From positions 1,075,001-1,139,000 of the forward strand of contig NC_015499.1 in the NCBI RefSeq assembly GCF_000212395.1: a stretch of 64,000 nt of DNA, written 5' to 3'. This stretch comes from Thermodesulfobium narugense DSM 14796. Lineage in GTDB: Bacteria > Thermodesulfobiota > Thermodesulfobiia > Thermodesulfobiales > Thermodesulfobiaceae. Under the pieces are notes generated by a model, which saw only the letters and a program-made list of their open reading frames with translations, searched no databases and was not told where the DNA came from. Shown here piece after piece: positions 42,759 to 52,434 of the stretch (the first letter of the stretch is position 1; each line of letters starts with the position of its first letter). The position numbers were made by a program, and so were the translations under genes.

Positions 42759-45700
42759 TATGAAGTCCCCTTTTCAATGATTTCTATTTCTTCTTCTTTT
42801 AAATCATATAATCGATAAACAAGATTATCTATTTCATTTTTAAGTTGAGATGTATCTGAACCACTATCTTTTTGTTTAATATTAAGAATATCTTCAACCT
42901 TTGATTCTATTTCAGAAACAATATTTTGATTTGATTTATCAATTTGTTTTATCGGAAGTTTGCCAATGTAATATTTATCAAAATGCATAGTTCTTATGGC
43001 TCTATTATAAACAAACCAGTAGTAAAACCATTCTGATAATTTAGAATTCAAGATTCCTAAAATATAACTATATGAAAAAATATTTTTAAATTCATCTTTA
43101 ATATATGTATTCATTACCGTATCTAAAGTTAGATTTCCATCAAAATCAATGGTAGCCATAATAAGCACCTTATCTACAGGATTCATTATATGAGCCACAA
43201 TATTTTGAGACAAAATTTTAGGTGTTTTTTCTAAAAGTTTTTTTAGTTTTGGTCTGCTCAATTCATCTTTTGAAATCGCAATAAAATCAAGGTTTCCATA
43301 AATAGAATATTTTCCAATATTTCTTCCTCTCAAGATCGGGATTCCATATTCATTAATTTTTTTCTGAAAAGGCATCCCTCTACATGTTTCAGAAATTTGT
43401 CCAAGCAATAAAGTTTTATCTTTGATTTTTTCTAAAATATTCTTCTTAGCGTTATTGATATAAATAGGTAAAATATCTAAACTTAAAGCGAAGGAGCTTT
43501 CAATTTCTCCTGTTTTTTTTATGCAATCGAACCAGCCCTCACCTGTTAAAATATTGTATTGTTTTTGTTGAAATTTTGAATAACAAATTATTACCTGTTC
43601 GAGCTTAACGTGTTCAAATGCTTTGCTAACATCAATTATTGAATTTAATCTATTTTTAATTATCAAAAATTCTCTTGTTTTCGACCAGCCATCAGAATAG
43701 GCTAAAGATTTTGGAACTATGTAAGTTACAACACCGTTACTTTTGATTATCTTAAAGCTAAATTCAATGAAAAGAGATGCTGAATTATTCTTTGAATCGC
43801 TATACTTGTATTTTGAAAGATCAATCTTAGAAACATTAACTCCATACGGCGGGTTTCCAATTACAATGTCAAAGCCATCTATTACGCCAAACATCCACTC
43901 AGGGTCAAACCAATCAGCGCTTGAGTTTTGATCAAAGATATCAAAATTAGCTATTTTTTCAGAATCTTCAATAGAAAAATTATTTCTTTTAAGTTCATCT
44001 AATAGCTGTTTTCTCAATTTTTTATATTTATCTTGAAGTCTCATCTTTGCAGTTCTTGTATGGGTTCTAAACATCCTATGTCTAAGTTTTTTTAATTCTT
44101 CCTCTATCTTTTCTATATCGTCTGTATATAAAAGATTTTGAGGCTTATTTATGCCAATAAGCGAATTTGCAGCTATAAACTTTGTTTCAAGGTTAGGCAG
44201 GGCTTTTATGCCTGAATTTGGTCTATTTTTATCTACTTTCTGATCTATTACAAGAGATATAAAAAATCTTAATTTTGATATCTGAATGGCAATGGGCTGA
44301 ATATCTACTCCATATATGCAGTTTTCTATAAGATATAGCTTTCTTGCATAGTCAGGATCGGCAAAACTCTTATCAAAAGATTCGTTTAGTTCTTTTAACA
44401 TTATCTCTTTTTCAGATTCATCCATATTATTAGAAATCTCTTCAGATTCGTTTACAGCCCTGTTATACACCAGGTCATACCAATATTTGTTATCAGGATC
44501 TAGCTTGCCCAAAATAAATGTAAGTCTGTGCAATATCCCCATAGGAAATGCACCAGATCCACAGGCAGGATCTAATACCTTTAGGTTAAATATAGAATCT
44601 ATCAATCTATTCGTATCACTCTCGTTAAAAGGATTCCCTTCAGAAGAATACGAAAGAAGGTTTCTAAGTTTTTCAGTATTCTCATCAGATAAGCCTAAGA
44701 TATTTAAAAAGTGATGAAAAAGGCTCTCTTCTACCATATAGTCCACTATCTCTCTTGGAGTATAATAGCTTCCTGTCGCCTTCCTTGCAGTAGTAGAGGT
44801 CTCAGGGTTATATGCTGCCAAAAGGTTTTCGAATACCTTTCCCAGAAGTTCAGGGTCAAGCGCTATCTCCTGATCGAACGGAGTATTTTCATCTATAGTA
44901 AAGTTGTAACTTTTCAATATGTCAAAAAGCCCTCTTGTACTCTTTTTATTGCCACCCTGTATATAATTTGAGATGTCTATTTTCACTTCTTCAGGTTGAA
45001 AGAAAAGATAATCAGGTATCTTTGCTTGTTTATCTTTATTTCTGGAAAATCCGTCCAAATATATTACCTTTTTATCTTCATTTTCTTTGTCCAGACAATC
45101 AAATAAGCCGCCATTTAAAAATGGAACAGTGCTAAATAGTTTCAGTACTTCGTCCTTACCTATAAGAAACTTGTCCGGATATCTATATAATGTTTTCACT
45201 CCGTAATCTGATCTATTTATCAAAAAACCCTCATTTTTAGTAAAATCTCTTTGAGAGGGCTCGCAATTTAGCGTTGCAAAGAATAGATTTTGCAAGATAG
45301 CGTTGTAATAGTTGTTTGAACTTTTATTTTTTAAAAAGTCTTTAACAATATTCTTTAACTCTTTTTCCGAAAAAAGAATTTCAGGCACCAAAAACTTCTC
45401 TTTTAGAAACCAGATAAATATAACCCTGGTTATTAGTCTTATTAAAGACGTAGAATTTCTTATTTCTTTGTCTTTTTCCAGATTATCAGAAAACTTGAAG
45501 TCCTCCGGAAAATAGATCTTGTCCATAGCGTTGAAATACCAAGTCTGAATCTCATCATAAAAGGCCTTTGTTACTGGCTCTACAGAAAATGCACTCTTTA
45601 TCTCCTCAAACGAGCTAAAATTGCACTTTCCTATCTGATCTTTAAAGGTCTTGTTTGTAAGCTTTTTGTTCACGTAAAATGTAAATCTTTTGTAAGAGCT

Positions 45701-46066
45701 TAATCTACTTTTCGTTCCCGCATATTCTTTGTATATTAAAGATAATCTAAAACTGCCCTGTTCGTCATAAAAGGCAAAGATAGCGAGATCAAGGTTATGA
45801 TCTTCTATAATCTGCTTGCCCAACTTATATTGTTCCTTTTTGCCAGACCTTTCGTTAAGCTCTTTGTTTACTTTTATTGAAAAGAGCCCCAATCTATTCA
45901 TATCCTCAAATTCTATGCTCCCAAGATACCTTAAGTTTTTAAATCTATCATACCCTTCATAATAAAGTTCTTTCTTTTCAGGTTTAAATGAAGAATTAAT
46001 TTCTAAAAGATTTATAAGCATCTCATCTGAAAAATTATTTATCAACTCATCTATAATTTGACTCAC
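42758..46066 (-). CDS. Eco57I/TaqI-like N6-adenine DNA methyltransferase
   Basis: This 1102-residue protein has class I SAM motifs LDPACGSGAFPMGILHRL (near residue 500) and the catalytic VIGNPPYGV (near 735). The C-terminus contains a TaqI/Eco57I-like target recognition domain (GIPILRGRNIGKYSI ... LGILNSKLSEWFYYWF). Residues 1-200 resemble the N-terminal region of type IIG/ISP-like enzymes, but I cannot confirm a nuclease active site. The gene overlaps the helicase gene by 4 bp. With that helicase it probably forms a restriction-modification or phage defence machine that methylates adenine in host DNA. Confidence 0.85.
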   Translation of the reverse strand: MSQIIDELINNFSDEMLINLLEINSSFKPEKKELYYEGYDRFKNLRYLGSIEFEDMNRLGLFSIKVNKELNERSGKKEQYKLGKQIIEDHNLDLAIFAFYDEQGSFRLSLIYKEYAGTKSRLSSYKRFTFYVNKKLTNKTFKDQIGKCNFSSFEEIKSAFSVEPVTKAFYDEIQTWYFNAMDKIYFPEDFKFSDNLEKDKEIRNSTSLIRLITRVIFIWFLKEKFLVPEILFSEKELKNIVKDFLKNKSSNNYYNAILQNLFFATLNCEPSQRDFTKNEGFLINRSDYGVKTLYRYPDKFLIGKDEVLKLFSTVPFLNGGLFDCLDKENEDKKVIYLDGFSRNKDKQAKIPDYLFFQPEEVKIDISNYIQGGNKKSTRGLFDILKSYNFTIDENTPFDQEIALDPELLGKVFENLLAAYNPETSTTARKATGSYYTPREIVDYMVEESLFHHFLNILGLSDENTEKLRNLLSYSSEGNPFNESDTNRLIDSIFNLKVLDPACGSGAFPMGILHRLTFILGKLDPDNKYWYDLVYNRAVNESEEISNNMDESEKEIMLKELNESFDKSFADPDYARKLYLIENCIYGVDIQPIAIQISKLRFFISLVIDQKVDKNRPNSGIKALPNLETKFIAANSLIGINKPQNLLYTDDIEKIEEELKKLRHRMFRTHTRTAKMRLQDKYKKLRKQLLDELKRNNFSIEDSEKIANFDIFDQNSSADWFDPEWMFGVIDGFDIVIGNPPYGVNVSKIDLSKYKYSDSKNNSASLFIEFSFKIIKSNGVVTYIVPKSLAYSDGWSKTREFLIIKNRLNSIIDVSKAFEHVKLEQVIICYSKFQQKQYNILTGEGWFDCIKKTGEIESSFALSLDILPIYINNAKKNILEKIKDKTLLLGQISETCRGMPFQKKINEYGIPILRGRNIGKYSIYGNLDFIAISKDELSRPKLKKLLEKTPKILSQNIVAHIMNPVDKVLIMATIDFDGNLTLDTVMNTYIKDEFKNIFSYSYILGILNSKLSEWFYYWFVYNRAIRTMHFDKYYIGKLPIKQIDKSNQNIVSEIESKVEDILNIKQKDSGSDTSQLKNEIDNLVYRLYDLKEEEIEIIEKGTS

Positions 46067-49000
46067 TGTTTATCCCCTCTTTTGTTTTCTATTGCAATAA
46101 TTACCTCTTTATTGAGGTTTTTTAGTCTTTCTTTTTCTCTCTTTAAATAATCAACACCCATTTCTCTTTTAAGATCTAAAAGCCCTTTGCTAATATATTC
46201 TTCGTTTTTTATCCTTTCCATGTTTACCAGTCTTCTTAGTGTGTATTCTGATAAAGTCCCATACTCAACAATATCTTCAATAAGAGTATTTATAAATTCT
46301 TTGTGAGATAGCAATTTGTCATTTTTCTGGAAACTCTTTAAAAGATTATAGGCTTTAGTTTCAAGACTTTGTGAGTTATTTTTAGAACGTTTGTCAATTT
46401 TTCCTTCATAATCTCTTAGACTTATGTACTCATCCCAAAATCTGTCGCTAAGCTCTAAGCTAACATCATCTTTTTTTGATCTAATGTTATTTATTATGTC
46501 TTCTAATGACTTTACTTCTTCTGTACTGTCACTATCATAAGTTTTGTGGTTTACAAAAATTTTACCCTTTTTTATTACCACAAACATTTCGTCTTTTTTA
46601 CCATATTTGGCAACCTTTACTCTGTTTGGGAAGCTATCTAATACTTCTACTATATCAGGATATTCTTTCTTTAATTCTTCAAATTCTCTAAAAACTTTGG
46701 TATAAAAGCTTTCTTTTTCTATTTCATCAGGGTTTTGTTGTATTTTCTTATAGAGATTGGAAGCAGTAGGCTCTTCATCAACGTCAAATATCTTAGAGTC
46801 TTCACCTAGCGCCTTGTGAATCATAAACATCTTATTCGACGCAATATCTCTTGATCTTACAAGATCGGATCCTTTTTGTGTCGGAAAGAAATTCGCAATA
46901 TATATTTCATCAAAAACCTTTTTGGATATTCTATTGATTCTCCCCACCCTTTGAATTACCCTCACAGGATTCCAGGGTATATCGTAGTTGACTACTATCC
47001 CCGCCCTATTCAGATTAAATCCTTCAGAAACCATATCGGTGGTAAGAAGTATATCATAGTTATCCTTTTGTTCACTATACGATGCATCAAAATTCTCTAT
47101 AATGTCTCTTAATTTACTTGCGCTTAAAAGACCTTCAACAACAAGAACTCTGTTATTAAAAGTTTTGTTCAAAATATCCTTTAGATATTTAACTGTGTCC
47201 AGATACTCTGTGAATATTACTGCTTTTCTTTTTGGCTCCTTGCCATTTGAAGTTTTATTTAAAACTTCCTTCAAATTATTTATCAATGTTTTTATTTTTG
47301 GATCGTCTGCTACCATATTCAATTCAGCTAACTCTTTTAAGATATTATCAAAGAGATTTAAATCGTCTTTAATGTCCTGAATAAATTTATCTTTTAATTT
47401 AAATTCTTTCAAAACATATATCTTGTCGTTTGTAGAGTGTTCTTCTTTTTCCAACCTCTTCGCGTATTTGGTCAAGTATTCTTCTATTTCATCAATATCT
47501 TTATTGTAGATTTTTTCAAGTAGATCTCTGTCCAAGATATATCTTCCTGTCTTTTCTATAAACTTCAATACATCCTCAGTAATCTTCTTAAAGTTTTTTA
47601 TGCTCTGTTCAAAGGCGCCAAAGGAGCTCTCAAATCTTTTTACTAAAAGCCTTCTCATAAAATCATATAAGTTCATTTGCTGAAAATATTGAAAGTTTTC
47701 TTCCTTCGTAAAGCCTTTTTCAAGATCTTCTAACAAGATTCCTTTCTCGTACCAAAATGGTTTATATATAGCCCCCCTAAACTTGCCACCATCTTCAGGC
47801 AAGGCAAAATAGTCTTTTATAACCTTATCATAAAATTCAGATTGATCTGGAGTAAGCTCGAAAAACCACTCTTCTGGATCTCTTATATTTGAAAGCTTAC
47901 CTACTTCACTGCTATAATTTGGATTTTCAGCAAGATCCAATCTATTTCTACGGATAATAATAGGCTCTATTACGTCCTTGATCTCTTTGGCTATTGAATG
48001 AACAAGAAAATCTACCTTTCTGACATCTATTCTATCTGTTCCAAATAAAATCTTGTTATAAAAAATTGCCTTATCTCTTTTTTTTGAATCAGAAGAATTA
48101 AGATATTTTTTTATATAAGAAAGCATTTCAAATTGTTTTGAAAACAAATCAAATTTCATTTCTATGTTATCTGTTAATGTAATGCTTGATTTTTTTGGTA
48201 TAACAAATAACTTTAAAAGAGAAAAGATATCCGATGGTTTATTGTTAAAAGGTGTAGCAGTCAAAAGGATAACTTTTTTTCCTATACATATATTTTTTAA
48301 GAGTTCGTAATCCTTGGTATTCTGGTTTCTAAATCTATGCGCCTCATCAACTATCACTACTTCAATATCCTTTGTTCTTGAAACCACATCCAGAACGGTT
48401 TTTAGATCTCCTGATGAGTATGGCTGCCATCCTAATTTTGTCAAGCCAAAGTCTTCCAAATACTTCCACCAACCTGAACTTTTTTTCTTATCTCCTATAA
48501 TACCAGGCGGTGCTATTACAATGCCCCTAAGTTTCAACATATATCCTAGAGCACATGCAATCACAGTTTTTCCCAAACCTACTACATCAGCAATTAATAC
48601 CCCGTTGCTTTGCTCTATGATTCCTAAAGCCTGCTTAATAGCGTCAAGTTGATATGAATAAGGTTTATATCCATTTTCATCAAATATTTCCATCAATCTT
48701 TGATCAATATCTTTTCCTTTGAAGACATCTAAATAGCTTTTCAAAACTAGAGCATATGCCTCAAAAGGTGTAATTTTTCTTATTAGAGTCTCTTTCTCAA
48801 GGGTATTAATTAGACTATATTTATACTCATCCTTTTCACTGATCTCCACAGAAGACTCCCATAACTTATTAAAATAATCTTCTGCTTCATCAAATCCATA
48901 GTCAGAAATTTCCACGTTAAATTCTTGTTGTCTGGAAAGTCCTGAACTAGTGAGGTTGCTACTTCCTGTAATAAAAAGCCTAGATCTACCAACTTCATCC

Positions 49001-49422
49001 TTTAATTTAAACAAATAAAGTTTTGCGTGATTTGGCTCAAGTGTTTTTCTTATATTTAGCCTACCAGATTTTATTAAGTTTACAAAAAAATTTGACTGAT
49101 TATAAAATTCTTTCGTGTCAAAAAGCTCTGTATTAATAGACTTTTTAAGCGAATATAAATATTTATCAACAATTTCTCTCTTTGAAAGATTGCCTCTATT
49201 TTGTGCGTATTCTATTAATCCAAAGTTCGATATATCTACATTTAGTCCTACAAGCACATTTAAAATTACATCTTGATTCCCTCTAATGCTTTCATATAAC
49301 TCTTTTAAACCAGAAAAGTAAAAAAATCCAACAAGAAATTTTAGTTCAGCGCTATTTTTTACCAATGTCGATATTCTACTTTTTAGAGAACTCTCGCCTG
49401 AGTTTGTAATAAAATTACTCAT
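46063..49422 (-). CDS. PLD nuclease-like domain fused to SNF2/DEAD helicase
   Basis: Residues about 1-190 form a PLD-like domain with HAKLYLFKLK...LFITGSSNLTSSG. Residues 230 onward are an SF2/SNF2 motor: motif I ADVVGLGKTV, motif II VDEAHRF, motif III LLTATPFNN, and C-terminal FTEYLDT, DMVSEGFNL, QRVGRINR. A lysine-rich tail closes the protein. ATG 49422 (MSNFITNSG) is preferred over GTG 49428 because AGGTG then has seven-base spacing. Of the two reading-through starts only this one fits. It is the first gene of the operon with the methyltransferase and TPR membrane protein. Confidence 0.88.
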   Translation of the reverse strand: MSNFITNSGESSLKSRISTLVKNSAELKFLVGFFYFSGLKELYESIRGNQDVILNVLVGLNVDISNFGLIEYAQNRGNLSKREIVDKYLYSLKKSINTELFDTKEFYNQSNFFVNLIKSGRLNIRKTLEPNHAKLYLFKLKDEVGRSRLFITGSSNLTSSGLSRQQEFNVEISDYGFDEAEDYFNKLWESSVEISEKDEYKYSLINTLEKETLIRKITPFEAYALVLKSYLDVFKGKDIDQRLMEIFDENGYKPYSYQLDAIKQALGIIEQSNGVLIADVVGLGKTVIACALGYMLKLRGIVIAPPGIIGDKKKSSGWWKYLEDFGLTKLGWQPYSSGDLKTVLDVVSRTKDIEVVIVDEAHRFRNQNTKDYELLKNICIGKKVILLTATPFNNKPSDIFSLLKLFVIPKKSSITLTDNIEMKFDLFSKQFEMLSYIKKYLNSSDSKKRDKAIFYNKILFGTDRIDVRKVDFLVHSIAKEIKDVIEPIIIRRNRLDLAENPNYSSEVGKLSNIRDPEEWFFELTPDQSEFYDKVIKDYFALPEDGGKFRGAIYKPFWYEKGILLEDLEKGFTKEENFQYFQQMNLYDFMRRLLVKRFESSFGAFEQSIKNFKKITEDVLKFIEKTGRYILDRDLLEKIYNKDIDEIEEYLTKYAKRLEKEEHSTNDKIYVLKEFKLKDKFIQDIKDDLNLFDNILKELAELNMVADDPKIKTLINNLKEVLNKTSNGKEPKRKAVIFTEYLDTVKYLKDILNKTFNNRVLVVEGLLSASKLRDIIENFDASYSEQKDNYDILLTTDMVSEGFNLNRAGIVVNYDIPWNPVRVIQRVGRINRISKKVFDEIYIANFFPTQKGSDLVRSRDIASNKMFMIHKALGEDSKIFDVDEEPTASNLYKKIQQNPDEIEKESFYTKVFREFEELKKEYPDIVEVLDSFPNRVKVAKYGKKDEMFVVIKKGKIFVNHKTYDSDSTEEVKSLEDIINNIRSKKDDVSLELSDRFWDEYISLRDYEGKIDKRSKNNSQSLETKAYNLLKSFQKNDKLLSHKEFINTLIEDIVEYGTLSEYTLRRLVNMERIKNEEYISKGLLDLKREMGVDYLKREKERLKNLNKEVIIAIENKRGDKQ

Positions 49423-49471
49423 ATCCACACACCTTATTTCCGTCTTTAACCCCTAAAAATTTGAATTTAAT

Positions 49472-49491
49472 ACAATATAATATAATATTGT
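49472..49491. promoter_or_regulatory. Inverted repeat upstream of the defence operon, candidate operator
   Basis: ACAATAT (49472-49478) and ATATTGT (49485-49491) are perfect inverted arms around six AT-only bases, 50 bp upstream of the helicase ATG. The sequence is very AT-rich, so chance palindromes are possible. No regulator gene is adjacent. Confidence 0.35.
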
Positions 49492-49854
49492 CTTAAAAAA
49501 GTCTAAAAATAAATCCGATTTTCTAATTAATCTTTTGAAAAAGTAAACTCAGAAGTTTATAAACTTATAAAAATAAAGCGATTTGATCTGAATTATGTTA
49601 TATTGTTTTGAATTAATTAATGAAGATAACATGGTTTGGCTAAATTTTTAGAGGATGTAAAATGACTTAATTATGCACAAGACAAGTTCTTTAAATTGGT
49701 TATTAATAAGAGATTGTAATTATAATAAAATACGTTTCCATAAATTATAGTTAAGAAATAGTTTAATGCTGTCTCGCCTGAAATAGAGAGCAAACTTAAG
49801 AGCATCTCAAGTAAAAAAAATTCATATTATAAATCTTGAGACAGATTTAATTTT
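49492..49854. other. Intergenic stretch with weak inverted repeats, no gene seen
   Basis: No convincing reading frame or RNA gene is visible between the helicase promoter region and the EAL gene. Near the EAL end, CTGTCTC (about 49771) can pair with GAGACAG (about 49843), and CTCAAG with CTTGAG inside it. This may be a terminator or structured 3' end for the EAL transcript, but no clear T run follows. Confidence 0.4.
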
Positions 49855-50928
49855 TTATATCTTAATCTCTCTAATCGGTTCTGGGAGTGGTTTTGAAAAA
49901 AGGAATCCTTGAGCAAGCTTAGCTCCATGACCCTTTACATACTCCAGTTCTTCATAGGTTTCAACGCCTTCTGCAAGAACTACAATATTATTTTTTTGAG
50001 CAATATTTACAAGTGCTTCAAATATTGATTGCTTTAAACTGTCATTATGGATATTTCTTATGATTTCAATGTCTATTTTAATAATATCAGTTCCAAGTTG
50101 AACCAATGTTGAAAGGTTTGCACTACCACTGCCCAAATCATCAAGGGCTGTTTTAAAGCCTTTCTCTCTATAGAAATCAAGTATAGACTTTAAATGTTTT
50201 AAATCTTCTACCTTATAAGCTTCTACTACTTCAAAAACTATTGAAGAAGGATTAAAATCAAATTGTTGAGCCCAATATAAGGTTGTTTGCAGACATGTTT
50301 GAGGAACGTATATTGAAGTAGGAACAAAGTTAATAAATAAATCGCAATTAATGTTTTTAACCGCAGCAGTCTTTATAGCATTTTCTCTGCACAATCTATC
50401 AAGAAAGAACAAAAGATCATTTTCTATTGCAAGTTTAAAAAGTAGATTTGGCGGCATAAGACTTCCGTCAGCCTTAACGCCTCTTGTTAAGCATTCATAA
50501 GCCTTTATTTGCATATTATTTAGTTCCAGAATAGGCTGAAAGTATGTAGTTAATGATTTGTTTTCAAATATATTTATAAAATCTGAGTTGTTTAATAGAA
50601 AAAGCCATTTTTTAAGAGTTTTAGTGTTTGACAAAGCAGCAAATTTTAAAGCTTCGCCTTTTTTTAGAAATAAAACATGAATACCTTCTTGTTCAATATC
50701 TGAATACGGTTGTGTAGAAAAAATCTCTAAAAACTGTCTAAAATTTTTCGTTTCAATTATTAAAGTTTCACCATCTTTTATTGGTTCTAAACCCATTTTA
50801 CTAAGAGTATTATAAAGTTTATTTTGTAATAGATCCACATCACAGTGAAACATAACTGTTCCTTCTTCATTACTTATAACAGGCAAACTAGCGCATCTTT
50901 TACATTTCCAGTCTAGTTCATTGTCCAC
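49855..50928 (-). CDS. EAL-domain cyclic-di-GMP phosphodiesterase
   Basis: This 357-residue protein opens with a short cysteine-containing region (WKCKRCASLPV ... MFHCD) that could bind metal, followed by about 90 residues of unknown fold and an EAL domain. Phosphodiesterase residues are mostly present: YECLTRG (EAL motif read as ECL, keeping the Glu), LFINFVP, EVVEAY, ALDDLGSGSANL, IKIDIEII and AEGVETYEEL. The protein is probably an active hydrolase that lowers cyclic-di-GMP. A consensus promoter with possible operator repeats lies immediately upstream. Confidence 0.88.
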   Translation of the reverse strand: MDNELDWKCKRCASLPVISNEEGTVMFHCDVDLLQNKLYNTLSKMGLEPIKDGETLIIETKNFRQFLEIFSTQPYSDIEQEGIHVLFLKKGEALKFAALSNTKTLKKWLFLLNNSDFINIFENKSLTTYFQPILELNNMQIKAYECLTRGVKADGSLMPPNLLFKLAIENDLLFFLDRLCRENAIKTAAVKNINCDLFINFVPTSIYVPQTCLQTTLYWAQQFDFNPSSIVFEVVEAYKVEDLKHLKSILDFYREKGFKTALDDLGSGSANLSTLVQLGTDIIKIDIEIIRNIHNDSLKQSIFEALVNIAQKNNIVVLAEGVETYEELEYVKGHGAKLAQGFLFSKPLPEPIREIKI

Positions 50929-50968
50929 TTTAATTCTCCTAAAGAATAATAATCATTTTTAAAGCTGT

Positions 50969-50997
50969 ATTATACTAAAGATTATTATCAATGTCAA
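50969..50997 (-). promoter_or_regulatory. Consensus promoter of the EAL gene with an inverted repeat
   Basis: On the minus strand, TTGACA (50997-50992), a 17-bp spacer and TATAAT (50974-50969). The spacer contains GATAATAATC, and GATTATTATT (its near-complement) occurs again about 25 bp further downstream. The pair is Fur-box-like in base composition, so metal-dependent control is a possibility. Confidence 0.75.
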
Positions 50998-51087
50998 AAA
51001 ACTGCTCTAAATTAATAATTTTAAATTAATAACAATTACTAACAGCAAGAAAAATTTTGTGTTTTTTTAAAAAAATATATACTAAAA

Positions 51088-52284
51088 TTATTTATAAATA
51101 TATTCAAAAGTCAAAGGCATATCGTTATTTAAACCCTTTGAAAAGAGAAGTTGATGCACATCAAGACCCGATGTTCTGAAAGCGTTTGCACAACCTTTCA
51201 GATAAAACCCCCAACGACGAGCAAATTGTCTTCCAAATTTTTCCTCAATCTCTTTAGTGTGAGAAGAAAAATTTTCATACCATTTATCTAATGTCAAAGC
51301 ATAGTTCATTCTCAGACTTTCAAGATGCATAAGGTGAAAATCATATTTAGGTAAAATACTAATCAATTCCTTTAATTCTGGGATATAACCACCTGGAAAT
51401 ATATACTTCTTTAGCCATGCGCTAAAAGAATCTTCTTCAGAAACTTCGGGTAAATTTATTGTATGCAATAGGGATAGACCCTTATTAACAAGAAGTTTAT
51501 TAACTTTATCAAAATACTTCTCTAAATTTTCTTTTCCAACATGCTCAAACATTCCCACGCTGACTATCTTATCAAATTGCAATTGATTTTCATCAAGATC
51601 AAGATAGTTCATCAGTCTCACTTGTACTCTATCTTCAAGCCCCAATCTTTTTATAAGGTCTTTAGTAGCTTTAAATTGCTCTTCGCTTAATGTTATTCCC
51701 ATAGATTTTACGCCGTAATCCTGCGCAGCCTTTACTATTAGAAGCCCCCAGCCACTTCCTATATCAAGAAGTCTTTCGTCTTTTTTTAAATTTAATTTTT
51801 TTAGGGTATGATTTATCTTCTCTATTTGTGCATCGCGCAAACTCATATTTGGATCTTTGAAATAGGCACACGAATAAGTCATCGTATCGTCCAACCACAA
51901 AGAGAAAAAGTCATTGCCAAGATCATAGTGGGATTGAACTTCCTTTTTTTGTCTTTCTTTCCTGACATTCATCAAAAATTCAGCTATACACAATAAAATT
52001 TGTTTTTTTATGGCTTTAAAATTATCAATTTCTTTACTAAAACCAAATACACTGCATATTTCCTCAGGGTTTCCTTCAATATCCAGAATTTCTTCAAAAT
52101 TTTCTTCTATTATTTTTCTTAAGTTTTGTTCTTTTATGAATAAATCTGATGGATTTTTCTTGAAGTTTATGGTGAATTTACAATCACCTACACCGTAATC
52201 TGAAGTCTCTTTGTCCCAATAAACTACCCTGAATCCTTTCGAACCTATTGTCTTAAAATATAATTCATATTCAGTCCTATTCAT
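51088..52284 (-). CDS. cfa: Cyclopropane-fatty-acyl-phospholipid synthase
   Basis: This 398-residue SAM-dependent methyltransferase adds a methylene bridge to unsaturated lipid acyl chains at the membrane. Motifs are QSHYDLGNDFFSLWLDDTMTYSCAYF, LDIGSGWGLLIVKAA, VGMFEHVG and FPGGYIPEL. ATG 52284 (MNRTEYELYF) is the start: GGAGG lies nine bases upstream, while the longer frame runs through the tRNA gene and translates it into meaningless residues. The gene follows tRNA-Ala by 18 bases and is probably cotranscribed with it. Confidence 0.92.
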   Translation of the reverse strand: MNRTEYELYFKTIGSKGFRVVYWDKETSDYGVGDCKFTINFKKNPSDLFIKEQNLRKIIEENFEEILDIEGNPEEICSVFGFSKEIDNFKAIKKQILLCIAEFLMNVRKERQKKEVQSHYDLGNDFFSLWLDDTMTYSCAYFKDPNMSLRDAQIEKINHTLKKLNLKKDERLLDIGSGWGLLIVKAAQDYGVKSMGITLSEEQFKATKDLIKRLGLEDRVQVRLMNYLDLDENQLQFDKIVSVGMFEHVGKENLEKYFDKVNKLLVNKGLSLLHTINLPEVSEEDSFSAWLKKYIFPGGYIPELKELISILPKYDFHLMHLESLRMNYALTLDKWYENFSSHTKEIEEKFGRQFARRWGFYLKGCANAFRTSGLDVHQLLFSKGLNNDMPLTFEYIYK

Positions 52285-52302
52285 AATAAAATAGCCTCCA
52301 TA

Positions 52303-52378
52303 TGGTGGACCTGAGGGGATTCGAACCCCTGACCTCCTCAATGCCATTGAGGCGCGCTCCCAACTGCGCCACAGGCCC
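52303..52378 (-). tRNA. tRNA-Ala (anticodon GGC)
   Basis: The minus strand from 52378 folds as a full tRNA. The acceptor GGGCCTG pairs with CAGGTCC (one G-U), with discriminator A and encoded CCA (52305-52303). The D arm is GCGCAGTTGGGAGCGC, and the anticodon arm CTCAA-TGGCATTGAG gives anticodon GGC. The T arm is AGGGGTTCGAACCCCC. It reads GCC and GCT alanine codons. Confidence 0.95.
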
Positions 52379-52387
52379 ACTGCATTT

Positions 52388-52416
52388 ATTATAAAGGACT
52401 TAGAGTTTTTTTGCAA
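52388..52416 (-). promoter_or_regulatory. Promoter of tRNA-Ala and cfa
   Basis: On the minus strand, TTGCAA (52416-52411), a 17-bp spacer and TATAAT (52393-52388) stand ten bases before the mature tRNA 5' end. The IS remnant begins only about 20 bp further upstream. Confidence 0.8.
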
Positions 52417-52434
52417 CCTTCCGAATTGCTTCAT

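Noticed and set aside
40956-49422. Canonical DISARM or BREX system
   Set aside because: No DUF1998 (DrmB), PglZ, BrxL or BrxC-like gene is present; only a PLD-SNF2 protein and an Eco57I-like methylase are shared in kind.
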